Counted from the first letter of the stretch, positions 26,351 to 34,716 are shown. The stretch is 39,151 nt of DNA from an uncultured Geobacter sp. (GCA_903925075.1 CAIYDQ010000016.1:1-39151); one strand, 5' to 3'. Numbers and translations are program-made. The notes: generated from the letters alone by a model not told the origin.

Positions 26351-27091
26351 TCAGTCGCGCGGCGCCTTCTTGAAATAGGAGAGAAACTCCTCCCGGGAAA
26401 GCCAACTCTTCCTGACCAGATGATCGACGCTGCTGTTGACGGCGGCGCGCTCCCCCTCTTTCATGCCGTCCCTCAAGAGCACGAAGAAAGGGATGTTGCG
26501 GGTCTGCGGGTAGAGCCGGAAACGCTCCAGAAGTTCGAAGGCGGGGACGTCGCTGAGCATCAGCGAGCAAAATATCATGTAGGGATGGATCAGGGTGCCT
26601 ATCGCCACGGCCTCTTTGCCGGTGTAGGCGTTGACCACCTCGAACCCCAGCGAGCCGATGGTGTGGGCGACCTGCTCCTCTCCCTTGTTGGAGACCAGCA
26701 TGGCCTGCAGGTCGTAATCCTCGGACTCGTCGGCCAGACCCAGCTGCTTGAGTCTTTTGAGCAGATACCCCTCGTCGATGGGGAGCGTGAAAAATCCGGC
26801 CGCCGGGAACACCTCGCCCACGCGCCCCGCCTCGCTCAGGTAAAGAGGCAGAATAGGGATGTCGCGCGTGGCCGGGTTCCCCTTCAAGGAGAGCAGTATC
26901 CCCCAGCCGTCGTCCGACCAGGGCGACAGGTCGAGCAGGACCGCCAGCGGCGTGCAGGTGGCAAGCTCGGCGAGCTTGGCCGTGCGCGCCCGGTATCCCC
27001 CCTCGGACAAGTAACTGCAAACCACGGCGCCTCTGTCGATTCTCTCTCCCAGCCCCAAGACCCAGAGTTCCCGCTCATCGCATTCGATCAT
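26351..27091 (-). CDS. Tandem pseudo-receiver protein
   Basis: This 246-residue protein reads as two CheY-like folds in tandem (about 5-115 and 125-240) and nothing else. The first has LAVLLDLSPWSDDGWGILLSL, placing an aspartate where the phosphoacceptor would be, but it lacks the acidic pair on strand 1 and the conserved lysine (FFTLPID). In the second the phosphoacceptor position is Ser (MIFCSLMLSD). It probably works by protein contact rather than phosphorylation, or binds another partner. The ATG at 27091 has GGGAG six bases upstream; a longer open frame is unsupported. It is divergent from the DUF362 gene with a 144-base spacer between. Confidence 0.7.
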   Translation of the reverse strand: MIECDERELWVLGLGERIDRGAVVCSYLSEGGYRARTAKLAELATCTPLAVLLDLSPWSDDGWGILLSLKGNPATRDIPILPLYLSEAGRVGEVFPAAGFFTLPIDEGYLLKRLKQLGLADESEDYDLQAMLVSNKGEEQVAHTIGSLGFEVVNAYTGKEAVAIGTLIHPYMIFCSLMLSDVPAFELLERFRLYPQTRNIPFFVLLRDGMKEGERAAVNSSVDHLVRKSWLSREEFLSYFKKAPRD

Positions 27092-27235
27092 CTTCGCTCC
27101 CTTTTGCCGAGAATTTTTAATAAATAACATATTTAACGCTGAGAGCAAGAAAAAGTTGGCCGCGGTTGAAATGGCGGCCGATATATGGTACCACTCGCAG
27201 ATCGTTATGCGCTCGATCAAAGGGAGAAACTATCG

Positions 27236-28342
27236 ATGTCCAGCAAGGTGTATTTCGCGGATATGAGGAGCGGATCGCAGGAGAACCTGTTCGACAAGAT
27301 CGGCCGGTTGCTGCGGGAGGCGGGGCTCGCTTCCTGCCTGTCGGCCGGGGAACTGGTGGCGGTCAAGGTGCACTTCGGGGAGAAGGGGAACCACACCTTC
27401 GTGCGCCCGGTTTTCGTGCGCAGGGTGGTGGACGAGATCAAGAAGTGCGGCGGCAATCCCTTTCTCACCGACTCCTCGACCCTCTACGTCGGGGCGCGCA
27501 AGGAGGCGGCCTCCGCGCTTTGCTGCGCCATAGAGAACGGCTTCGCCTATGCGGTGGTGGGTGCGCCGCTGATCATGTGCGACGGGCTCAAGGGGCACAC
27601 CGCCCGCGACGTCCGGGTGGACGGCGAGATCCTGCAGACGGTGAACATCGGAGCCGAGATCCTGGAGGCGGACGCACTGGTGGCGGTCTCCCATTTCAAG
27701 TGCCACGATCTGACCGGTTTCGGCGGCGCCCTGAAAAACCTGGGGATGGGGTGCGCGAGCCGCACCGGCAAGATGCAGCAGCACTCGACCCTGGCGCCGA
27801 AGGTGGCGCAGCAGTTGTGCACCGGGTGCGCGCTCTGCCTGAAATCGTGCGCGCACCTGGCGATATCGGTCCTGGAGGGTAAGGCGCAGGTCGATCCCGC
27901 CGCCTGCGTCGGCTGCGGCCGCTGCGTCACCGCCTGCCTGCAGAAGGCGATCAACGTGCAGTGGAACGAGAGCGCCTCGCTCATCATGCGCAAGATGTCG
28001 GAATACGCCAAGGGTGCGGTCCATGGCAAGGCAGGGAAGACGCTTTTCGTGAATTTCATCACCCAGGTCTCGCCCTCCTGCGATTGTTACGGGCACGCCG
28101 ACGCGCCCATCGTGAACGACATCGGCATCTGCGCCGCCACCGACGCGGTGGCGCTGGATCAGGCCTGCGCGGACCTGGTCAACAACGCCCGGGGGAACCT
28201 GGACACGGCGCTGGCCAGCGGCTTCGAGCCCGGTGGGGACAAGTTTCGCGGCGTGCATCCGGAGATAGATTGGGAGGTGCAGCTGGAACATGCGGAGAAA
28301 ATAGGGCTGGGGACGAGGAGTTATGAGTTGGTGAAGATATAG
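27236..28342 (+). CDS. DUF362 protein with two [4Fe-4S] ferredoxin clusters
   Basis: This 368-residue protein is the only plus-strand gene. The first 180 residues are a DUF362 domain (KVHFGEKGNHTFVRP, PFLTDSSTLYVGAR, SHFKCHDLTGFGGALKNLGMG). Two CxxCxxCxxxC motifs follow (Cys195-198-201-205 and Cys224-227-230-234), then a C-terminal part with conserved cysteines (SPSCDCYGHADAPIVNDIGI). No signal peptide or membrane segment, so it is cytoplasmic. Such proteins are presumed electron-transfer or metal-handling iron-sulphur proteins; the reaction is unknown. The ATG at 27236 has AGGGAG about ten bases upstream. Confidence 0.9.
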   Translation: MSSKVYFADMRSGSQENLFDKIGRLLREAGLASCLSAGELVAVKVHFGEKGNHTFVRPVFVRRVVDEIKKCGGNPFLTDSSTLYVGARKEAASALCCAIENGFAYAVVGAPLIMCDGLKGHTARDVRVDGEILQTVNIGAEILEADALVAVSHFKCHDLTGFGGALKNLGMGCASRTGKMQQHSTLAPKVAQQLCTGCALCLKSCAHLAISVLEGKAQVDPAACVGCGRCVTACLQKAINVQWNESASLIMRKMSEYAKGAVHGKAGKTLFVNFITQVSPSCDCYGHADAPIVNDIGICAATDAVALDQACADLVNNARGNLDTALASGFEPGGDKFRGVHPEIDWEVQLEHAEKIGLGTRSYELVKI

Positions 28343-28657
28343 GGGGGAAAACAGGATCAAAACGGGCACACGGATCGACGTGCAGGACTTCACGGATCGG
28401 CAGAAGGGTAACTATTCAGCACCCATTTGTAGGTCGCGTTGAGGTACGAAACGCGACGTCGCAACGGTGCCACGGTCGCAACGTCGCGTTTCACGATGAA
28501 GCCGTTCAACACGACCTACAGATGGGCGAAGTTGGTAGCTGAAGCAACAGCTGAAAGGCTTCAGCAAGATGAGTGCCTGATTTCCTTCGCGTTCTTCGCG
28601 TCTCCGCGGTTCAAATGCACTATATACGTTTATCCGCAGTTTTCGTTTTTTTGAAAG
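28343..28657. other. Gene-free spacer between convergent genes, rich in repeat pieces
   Basis: No gene is seen. From left to right it holds a solo arm-like stretch (ACACGGATCGACGTG and CTTCACGGATCGG, 28368-28400), the complete 91-base GTAGGTCGCGTTGA palindrome (28429-28519), AAAGGCTTCAGC, and a second solo arm at about 28581-28616 (TTCGCGTCTCCGCGGTTCAA). No intrinsic terminator with a T-run was found for either convergent gene. Confidence 0.6.
28429..28519. repeat. Palindromic repeat, GTAGGTCGCGTTGA family, copy B
   Basis: Arms at 28429-28442 and 28506-28519 pair with one mismatch. Pairing extends outward through CCCATTT and AGATGGG to about 105 bases. The inner repeat GAAACGCGACGTCGC / GCAACGTCGCGTTTC is nearly perfect, making this the best-preserved copy. 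Confidence 0.85.
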
Positions 28658-30028
28658 TTACTTCAAAAAGCCGAACTTCTTCATCCGGTAGCGGAAGGCG
28701 TCGATCCCCAGGTTGAGCTTCTTGGCCGCCTTGGACTGGTTCCAGTCGGTGATCTCCAGCGACTGCTTGATCAACTCCCGCTCCACCTCCTCGATGTCGA
28801 TCCCTTCCGGCGGCAGCTTAAAGGTCGATACCGGCACCATGACCTGCGAGGCCTTGGCCACGATCTCCAGCGGCAGGTTCTCCAAGAGCAGGTTTTCGTC
28901 GTTGCCAAGGATGATGGCGCGCTCGATCACGTTCTTCAATTCGCGGATGTTGCCGGGCCAGTTGTACTCGACCAGCAGCTTCTCCGCCATGCTGGAGATC
29001 CCCTTGGTCGGCTTGTTGAACTCCCGGGTGAAGATCTCGATGAAGTGGTGGGCCAGCACCAGGATGTCTTCCTTCCTTTCCCGCAAGGCCGGCAGGTAGA
29101 TCGGTATCACCTGCAACCGGTAGTACAGGTCGTTTCTGAAGACCTTCTCCTCGATCGCCTTCAACAGGTCCTTGTTGGTGGCGGAGATGATCCTCACGTC
29201 CACCATGATCTCCTTGGCACCGCCGATCCTGCGGAAGTTGCGGTCCTCCAGGAAGCGCAAGAGCTTCGCCTGCATGCCGACTTCCATGTCCCCGATCTCG
29301 TCCAGGAAGACCGTGCCGCCGTCGGCCAGCTCGAAGAGCCCTTTCTTCGAGGTTTTTGCGTCGGTGAAGGCGCCCTTCTCGTGGCCGAACAGCTCGCTTT
29401 CCAAAAGCGTGGAAGGGACCGCCGCGCAGTTGATGGCGACGAACGGCTTCTCGGCGCGGGCCGACTCGTAGTGTATCCACTTGGCGACCAGCTCCTTGCC
29501 GGTCCCCGACTCCCCCTGCACCAGCACGGTGGAGGCGTCGCTCTTCGCCACCTTGGCCATCATCTCCAGCACGTTCTTCATGTGCCTGGAGTTGCCCAGG
29601 ATGCTCGGGGGGCCGGCCTTCTTGCGCTCGCTTCTCAGCTGCACCACTTCCCGGCGCAGGTCCGAGGTCTCCAAAGCCTTCCTGATGACGATGGCCATCT
29701 CGTCCAGGTTGAAGGGTTTGTTGATGTAGTCGTAGGCGCCGTGGCGCATGGTGTTGACGGCGGTCTCCAGTCCCCCCTGCGCGGTCACCATGATCACCAG
29801 GATTTCCTCGTCCATCTCCTTTAGCCGCAGCAAGACCTCAAGTCCGTCGATTCCCGGCAGGTGATAGTCGAGCAGCACCAACTCGGGCTGCTCCTCGCGG
29901 GCGATGCGCAGGGCGTCCTCGCCGGTCCCGGCGGTGAAAACCTCGTATCCCTGCTTCTTCAGATTTTGCTCCAGGGACCAACGGATCAGGTGCTCGTCGT
30001 CGACCACCAGAATCTTTGTCTTGCGCAT
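28658..30028 (-). CDS. Sigma-54-dependent response regulator (NtrC family)
   Basis: The 456-residue regulator has a receiver (1-120, Asp54 in LVLLDYHLP, KP at 104-105), an AAA+ domain (about 143-370; Walker A GESGTGKE 172-179, Walker B FLDEIGD) and a Fis-type helix-turn-helix at the C-terminus (WNQSKAAKKLNLGIDAFRYR). The sigma-54-contacting loop reads GAFTDA instead of the canonical GAFTGA. The ATG at 30028 has AAGGAGC six bases upstream. It lies 208 bases after the haem-motif kinase gene, which is its likely partner; a palindromic repeat separates them. Confidence 0.94.
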   Translation of the reverse strand: MRKTKILVVDDEHLIRWSLEQNLKKQGYEVFTAGTGEDALRIAREEQPELVLLDYHLPGIDGLEVLLRLKEMDEEILVIMVTAQGGLETAVNTMRHGAYDYINKPFNLDEMAIVIRKALETSDLRREVVQLRSERKKAGPPSILGNSRHMKNVLEMMAKVAKSDASTVLVQGESGTGKELVAKWIHYESARAEKPFVAINCAAVPSTLLESELFGHEKGAFTDAKTSKKGLFELADGGTVFLDEIGDMEVGMQAKLLRFLEDRNFRRIGGAKEIMVDVRIISATNKDLLKAIEEKVFRNDLYYRLQVIPIYLPALRERKEDILVLAHHFIEIFTREFNKPTKGISSMAEKLLVEYNWPGNIRELKNVIERAIILGNDENLLLENLPLEIVAKASQVMVPVSTFKLPPEGIDIEEVERELIKQSLEITDWNQSKAAKKLNLGIDAFRYRMKKFGFLK

Positions 30029-30135
30029 GGTTGCTCCTTGAAAAGGTCCAGCAAGAAAATCCATCTCCACGTAAGGGAGTAGTCGTTCGTTGTCTCGTTG
30101 CCAGGCTCCGGCGTCCGGCGCCGCCAAATCGCAGC

Positions 30136-30226
30136 GCAGGCCGCGTTGAACGGGTGTTTCCTGAAACGCGACGTTGCGCCGGTGGCGCCATGGCGATGTC
30201 GCGTTTCGTGCCTCAACGCGACCTAC
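30136..30226. repeat. Palindromic repeat, GTAGGTCGCGTTGA family, copy C (reverse orientation)
   Basis: The right arm (CCTCAACGCGACCTAC, ending 30226) is perfect; the left arm (GCAGGCCGCGTTGA from 30136) has two changes. Inner repeat ACGCGACGTTGC / GATGTCGCGTTTCG is kept. It lies between the paired kinase and regulator genes. Confidence 0.8.
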
Positions 30227-30236
30227 CGTCTGGCGT

Positions 30237-31697
30237 CTACGCGGAACCGCTTGCCGCCTGTGCAGGAGTACGATGGGCCGGCAGCTCCACGGTGAAGGTG
30301 GTGCCGACGCCGATCTCGCTGGCCACGTACAGCCGCCCCCCCTGCTGCTCGATCAGCCGATGGCTGATGGCCAGGCCGAGCCCGGTCCCCTGCGCCTTGG
30401 TGGTGAAGAACGGGGTGAAGATCTTGTCCAGGATCTGCAGCGGTATCCCCTGGCCGGTGTCGATCACCCGGACCTGCACCATTTCCACGCCGTCCGCGTC
30501 GATCAGGGCGCTTTGCACGGTCAAGGTGCCGCCCCCATGCATGGCCTGGACCGCGTTCAGGAAAAGGTTCAGAAAGACCTGCTGTATCTGCTTGGGATCG
30601 ACGTAGACGGGGGGAAGATCGGAGGCAAGCTCCAGCCGTTTTTCGATGTTCTTGCCGCCGCTGTGCTGGGAGGCAAACACCAGGATCTTCCTGAGCGCGC
30701 TGTTGATGTCGGTAAAGGCGGGCTCCGCCACGGTGGGCTTGCCGAAGAAGAGCAGGTCGTTCACCGTCTTGTCCAGCCGCGAGACCTGCTCCAGCACCTC
30801 GTTCATGATCACGGCCCGTCCGTCCTCGGGGGCGAAATCTTCCTTGATGACCGTGATGGCCGCAGCGATGCCGGTGAGCGGGTTCTTGATCTCGTGGGCG
30901 ATGCCGGCCGCCATCTCGCCCACCGAAGCCAAGCGGTCGGCCCGCTCCATCTGCTGAAAGTGAAAGGTCTCCAGCTCCCTTTTGGCCGAGTCCAGCCGCT
31001 CGACCATGGAGTCGAAGCTGACGATCAGGCGCGCGATCTCGTCCTTGCCCCGGGCGGTCATGCGCACCGAGAGGTCGCCCGCCTCGACCTTGGCCATGTT
31101 TTTCGCCACCTCGCGGAGCGGGTTCTTGACGAATTTGACCATGACCAGCGAGATGGCGAGCGAGAGAAAGCCTATGATGGCGACGGTGGAGACCACGAAC
31201 AGCTTGGTCAGATCGACGATGCGCTTTCTGGTTTCCACCAGCGAGTAGTTGACGTTCAAAACGCCGATGATGCGGGTCTTGCTGCCGTGGCAGATGTTGC
31301 AGCCGCGGTCGTTGTAGATCGGCTTCACCATGCCGAGCACCTCGCCGTACCCCGGCAGGTCGAAGACCCCCTCCGTCTTGTTGTTCAGGAAGAGCTTGAA
31401 GTCGCGCTCGTCCACCAGGCGCCCCACCTCGCCCGGCTGGGCCGACTTGAGGATCACGCCGTGGGGATGGAAAATACGCACCCCCACGAGCTTCTCGTTT
31501 TGGCCGACCATCTCCAGGATCACCTGCACGTCGGCGGCGTTGCCGATGCGCATGGAGTTGTAGACGCTGCGTTCGATGGTGTTGAGGAGGAGTTCGCTGG
31601 ACTCGCGGGCCGAGTTGATGAGCTGCATCTGTTCCCGCTTCAGCGTCAAAAAGGCGAAGGTGCCGATGCCGAAGACGAGCAGGCAGATGGAGATCAC
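30237..31697 (-). CDS. Sensor histidine kinase with periplasmic CXXCH haem motif
   Basis: From the GTG at 31697 the protein has 486 residues: a first membrane helix at the very N-terminus, a periplasmic sensing domain (about 22-165), a second helix (about 166-190), a HAMP segment, a HisKA box (GIAHEIKNPLTG) and a HATPase domain (FLNAVQAM, DTGQGIP, GTGLGLAIS). The periplasmic domain contains CNICH (Cys133, Cys136, His137), a c-type haem attachment motif, pointing to redox or gas sensing. A CTG at 31730 with GGAGG four bases upstream would add a basic leader (IFKSLTTR) that suits a membrane start and may be the true one. The sigma-54 regulator downstream is the likely partner. Confidence 0.9.
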   Translation of the reverse strand: MISICLLVFGIGTFAFLTLKREQMQLINSARESSELLLNTIERSVYNSMRIGNAADVQVILEMVGQNEKLVGVRIFHPHGVILKSAQPGEVGRLVDERDFKLFLNNKTEGVFDLPGYGEVLGMVKPIYNDRGCNICHGSKTRIIGVLNVNYSLVETRKRIVDLTKLFVVSTVAIIGFLSLAISLVMVKFVKNPLREVAKNMAKVEAGDLSVRMTARGKDEIARLIVSFDSMVERLDSAKRELETFHFQQMERADRLASVGEMAAGIAHEIKNPLTGIAAAITVIKEDFAPEDGRAVIMNEVLEQVSRLDKTVNDLLFFGKPTVAEPAFTDINSALRKILVFASQHSGGKNIEKRLELASDLPPVYVDPKQIQQVFLNLFLNAVQAMHGGGTLTVQSALIDADGVEMVQVRVIDTGQGIPLQILDKIFTPFFTTKAQGTGLGLAISHRLIEQQGGRLYVASEIGVGTTFTVELPAHRTPAQAASGSA

Positions 31698-31754
31698 GAT
31701 GACCCGCGTTGTCAGGCTCTTGAAAATCAGGGTGCCTCCGGGAAAACCAGTTCT

Positions 31755-32369
31755 TCAACGCAAGCGGGAGGTGCTTATGCCCTTGAATCCGCCTGCGTCG
31801 CCGGGCTTCGGCCAATGGTTGCAGACGAACTGCCATTCGCTGTACTTCTTCTTCTCCACGAAGTCGGCCGGGTCGAGATCCAGGGGGAAGTTGGCCTGCC
31901 TGATCGGCTCCGCCTCGCTCTTGCTCTTCACGCCGATGATCCTCTGGTTGGCGTCCCGGATCAGGTCCCACTCCCCTTTTTCGGTCATGGGATCGAGGTA
32001 GAGCTTCCTCAAGAAGCGGGTCTTGCCGAGGCTGCTCGGGTCGAGCAGCAGGTCTTTCAGCTCGTTCAGCCTGGGGCTGTTGGGCTGGATGACGAAGTTC
32101 AAGGCGGCGGCGTTTTGGCCGGGGACCGGTGCGGCGGCCGATCCGGGCGTGCCGGGCGTGCCGGGCGCTACGGAGGAGAGCTTGTACCAGCGCCGCATGG
32201 CGTCCCTGATCTGCGTGCCGCGAAAGAGCAGCTCCACCTCACGCTCCCTTTGCATTCTCGTCTGCCAGTAGCGGCCCGCCTGGGCCAGCATGATCCCCAT
32301 GATCGCCACCAGGACCATGGCGGCGACGTAGGTGAAGCCGCTACTGGATCGGAGAATCCTTGGGGTCAT
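31755..32369 (-). CDS. Type II secretion/type IV pilin-like pseudopilin
   Basis: This 204-residue protein starts with a short basic leader and a prepilin peptidase site after Gly11 (SSSG/FTYVAAMVLVAIMG), followed by one long hydrophobic helix, as in type II secretion pseudopilins. The residue at +5, usually Glu, is Ala16. After the helix come charged coiled sequence, a Gly-Thr-Pro-rich stretch (about 70-80), and a C-terminal region with the LYLDPMTEKGEWDLI motif seen in GspG-like subunits. The start overlaps the transketolase stop by ATGA, and the sensor kinase follows 58 bases later. No other secretion gene is nearby. Confidence 0.85.
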   Translation of the reverse strand: MTPRILRSSSGFTYVAAMVLVAIMGIMLAQAGRYWQTRMQREREVELLFRGTQIRDAMRRWYKLSSVAPGTPGTPGSAAAPVPGQNAAALNFVIQPNSPRLNELKDLLLDPSSLGKTRFLRKLYLDPMTEKGEWDLIRDANQRIIGVKSKSEAEPIRQANFPLDLDPADFVEKKKYSEWQFVCNHWPKPGDAGGFKGISTSRLR

Positions 32370-33298
32370 TTCTTCCTCGACACGATCTCCCTGCCCTCTT
32401 CCACCAGCGTCTCGGCGTTCAGCCCGAAATACTTAAGCAGTTCCTCGGATTTGCCCGAGGTGCCGAAGCGGTCGTGGATGCCGACCCTTTTCATCAGGGT
32501 CGGGCATTCCTCGCCGAGCAGTTCGGCGACCGCGCCCCCCAGGCCGCCGATCACCGAATGCTCCTCGGCGGTGACGATGGCGCCGGTCTCCCGGGCCGCC
32601 TGCAGCAGCAGTTCCTTGTCCAGCGGCTTGATGGTGCCGATATGCACGACGCGAGCGGAGATCCCCTCGGCCTTCAGTTTTTCGGCGGCGATCAGCGCCT
32701 GGGCGGTCATGAGCCCGGTGGTGACGAAGGTGAGGTCGGTCCCCGGCGCCAGCTCGCACCCTTTGCCGATTTCGAAGACGTGCCCGGCGGGAAAGACGTT
32801 GGCCACCTTGTTGCGGCCGAGCCTGACGTAGACGGGTCCCTTGTAGGCCGCCGCGGCGCGGATCGCGCCCTTGGTTTCCTCGCCGTCCGCCGGCACGATC
32901 ACCGTCATGTTGGGGATGGCGCGCATGATGGCCACGTCCTCGACCGACTGGTGGCTGCCGCCGTCCTCGCCGACCGTCACGCCGCCGTGGGTGGCGACGA
33001 TCTTTACGTTGGCCTTGGGGTAGGCGACCGACTGGCGGATCTGCTCCCAGGCCCGTCCCGCCGCGAAGATGGCGAAGGTGGAGAGGAAGGGGATCTTGCC
33101 GACCGAGGCCAGCCCCGCGGCGGTTCCCACCATGTTGGCCTCCGCGATCCCCATGTTGAAGAAGCGGGTCGGAAATTTCTTGGCGAAGACGCCGGTCTTG
33201 GTGGAGCCGGAGAGATCCGCGTCCAGCGCCACGATTTGATCGTTCTCGGCGCCAAGCTCTGCCAGCGCCTCCCCGTAAGCGTCCCTTGTTGCTATCAT
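32366..33298 (-). CDS. Transketolase, C-terminal subunit
   Basis: This 310-residue protein carries the pyrimidine-binding and C-terminal domains of a split transketolase. It has the catalytic glutamate region (FFNMGIAEANMVGTAAGLAS), THGGVTVGEDGGSHQSVEDVA, and the transketolase C domain (FVTTGLMTAQALIAAEKL). Together with the N-terminal half it moves two-carbon units in the pentose phosphate pathway with thiamine diphosphate. The gene starts 21 bases after the N-terminal subunit, with AGGA upstream. Confidence 0.95.
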   Translation of the reverse strand: MIATRDAYGEALAELGAENDQIVALDADLSGSTKTGVFAKKFPTRFFNMGIAEANMVGTAAGLASVGKIPFLSTFAIFAAGRAWEQIRQSVAYPKANVKIVATHGGVTVGEDGGSHQSVEDVAIMRAIPNMTVIVPADGEETKGAIRAAAAYKGPVYVRLGRNKVANVFPAGHVFEIGKGCELAPGTDLTFVTTGLMTAQALIAAEKLKAEGISARVVHIGTIKPLDKELLLQAARETGAIVTAEEHSVIGGLGGAVAELLGEECPTLMKRVGIHDRFGTSGKSEELLKYFGLNAETLVEEGREIVSRKK

Positions 33299-33319
33299 AT
33301 GGCTTTTTCCTTTATTTGA

Positions 33320-34144
33320 TTAGTCGAAGCATCCCAGGCATTTAAGCGCTTCGGGGAGTTCCTGGTCGTTGGGCGTCACGCCGTGGTAGGCGGCCTTGTT
33401 CTCGAAGAAGGAGACCCCTTTTCCCTTGACGGTGGCGGCGACGATGGCGCTGGGCGCACCCTTGTGCGCCTCGGCCTCGTCCAGCGCCCGCACGATCTGG
33501 GCCATGTCGTGGCCGTCGATCTCGATCACGTTCCAGCCGAAGGAGCGGAATTTGTCGGCGATGGAGGCCACGTTCATCACCTTGGCGACCTCGCCGTCGA
33601 TCTGCAGCCGGTTGGCGTCGATCAGCGCGCAAAGGTTGTCGCTTTTGTAATGGGCCGCGGCCATGGCCGCTTCCCAGATCTGTCCCTCTTGCAGCTCGCC
33701 GTCGCCCAGCACCGCGTAGACGCGGTTGGGCTTGCCGTCCAGCTTCAGGCCGAGCGCCATGCCGTTGGCCATGGAAAGCCCCTGGCCCAGCGAGCCGGTG
33801 CAGACGTCCACTCCCGGAGTGACCTTGCTGTCCGGGTGTCCTTGCAGATGGCTCCCCAGGCGGCGCAGCATCATCAGGTCCTCGCTCGGGAAGTAGCCGC
33901 ACTCGGCCAGCGCCACGTAGAGCGCCGGCGCCGCGTGCCCCTTGCTGAGCACGAAGCGGTCGCGGCCGTCCCAGGCCGGCTCCTGCGGGTTGTGGCGCAT
34001 CTTGTGGAAATACAGCGCGCTCACCATGTCGATGGCGGAGAGCGAGCCCCCGGTGTGTCCAGACTGTGATTTGTGCAGCGTCTTCACGATGGCTACGCGC
34101 AGCCGTCGCGCCTTCTCTTCCAGCTCTGCAATCTTTTCTTTCAC
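33320..34144 (-). CDS. Transketolase, N-terminal subunit
   Basis: This 274-residue protein is the thiamine diphosphate-binding half of a split transketolase, with SGHTGGSLSAIDMVSALYFH near residue 28, SKGHAAPALY, GSLGQGLSMANGMA, and the GDG..N cofactor motif (LGDGELQEGQIWEA to NRLQIDGEV). The start is the GTG at 34144 with AAGGA eight bases upstream. It follows the small conserved gene by 18 bases. Confidence 0.95.
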   Translation of the reverse strand: MKEKIAELEEKARRLRVAIVKTLHKSQSGHTGGSLSAIDMVSALYFHKMRHNPQEPAWDGRDRFVLSKGHAAPALYVALAECGYFPSEDLMMLRRLGSHLQGHPDSKVTPGVDVCTGSLGQGLSMANGMALGLKLDGKPNRVYAVLGDGELQEGQIWEAAMAAAHYKSDNLCALIDANRLQIDGEVAKVMNVASIADKFRSFGWNVIEIDGHDMAQIVRALDEAEAHKGAPSAIVAATVKGKGVSFFENKAAYHGVTPNDQELPEALKCLGCFD

Positions 34145-34162
34145 GAAATTTCCTTTCAGGAT

Positions 34163-34648
34163 TTATTTTTCCTCGCCTGTGATCAGGTAATCGAGAATCA
34201 CCTCATCCAGGCTCCGCTTAACTGGCTTGTTCGTCGAAAGGCGCTGCTCCGCCGAAAGGTGATGCTCCGCCTCCGCGGGTTTCTCCGCAAAGGCGGAAAT
34301 GTCGGTCGGAGCGGCAGTGCCGGCCGAAGTAGGATTCTCCGCCGAAGCGGGCTTGTCCGCGAAGGAGGACGACGGGGGGGGCGTTGACGGGAAGAGGCGT
34401 GCGTCGAACTCGCCCCCCTTCAGGCGACGCATCATCCCCTGGTGCTGCTCCTTCATGATGGATTCCACGACCAACTCCAGCTCGTCGGTTTTGATGATGT
34501 CCGCATAGCTGGTCTTGGCTGAGCCGATGATGGTGCCGCCCCGATAGAGCAGGGTGACGATATGGGGGTTGGCGCGGCCGCTGTCCTCGGTCTGCACGTG
34601 GAACAGCTCCCCCTTGTATCTGATGTTGTGATTGAAGCCAGCCACCAT
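34163..34648 (-). CDS. Conserved protein of unknown function with low-complexity linker
   Basis: This 161-residue protein has a well-structured N-terminal part (about 1-75, FNHNIRYKGELFHVQTEDSG, IVTLLYRGGTIIGSAKTSYADI), a low-complexity linker (about 88-140) with repeated S/F-A-E/D-K/N-P units, and a short C-terminal helix (KRSLDEVILDYLITGEEK). I do not recognise a named family, though the N-terminal sequence looks strongly conserved. There is no signal peptide. It is the first gene of a run with both transketolase halves, the pseudopilin and the haem-motif kinase. The ATG at 34648 has AGAGGA eight bases upstream, and the gene has its own promoter. Confidence 0.75.
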   Translation of the reverse strand: MVAGFNHNIRYKGELFHVQTEDSGRANPHIVTLLYRGGTIIGSAKTSYADIIKTDELELVVESIMKEQHQGMMRRLKGGEFDARLFPSTPPPSSSFADKPASAENPTSAGTAAPTDISAFAEKPAEAEHHLSAEQRLSTNKPVKRSLDEVILDYLITGEEK

Positions 34649-34661
34649 CGCCCGGGTCCTC

Positions 34662-34716
34662 TACGCCAAATGGCGTATCCGTCCGGCAAATTAGCACAGC
34701 GGACGCGGCGTTGCAA
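34662..34716 (-). promoter_or_regulatory. Promoter and 5' dyad ahead of the small conserved gene
   Basis: On the minus strand, TTGCAA (34716-34711) and TAATTT (34693-34688) are 17 bases apart, the latter with an extended TG. A perfect dyad TACGCCA-AA-TGGCGTA (34677-34662) begins a few bases after the predicted start and ends just before the Shine-Dalgarno, suiting an operator or a leader hairpin. Confidence 0.45.

Noticed and set aside
27140-27210. Sigma-54 promoter ahead of the DUF362 gene
   Set aside because: TTGGCC...TTGA resembles the motif but the spacing between the GG and GC elements is wrong.
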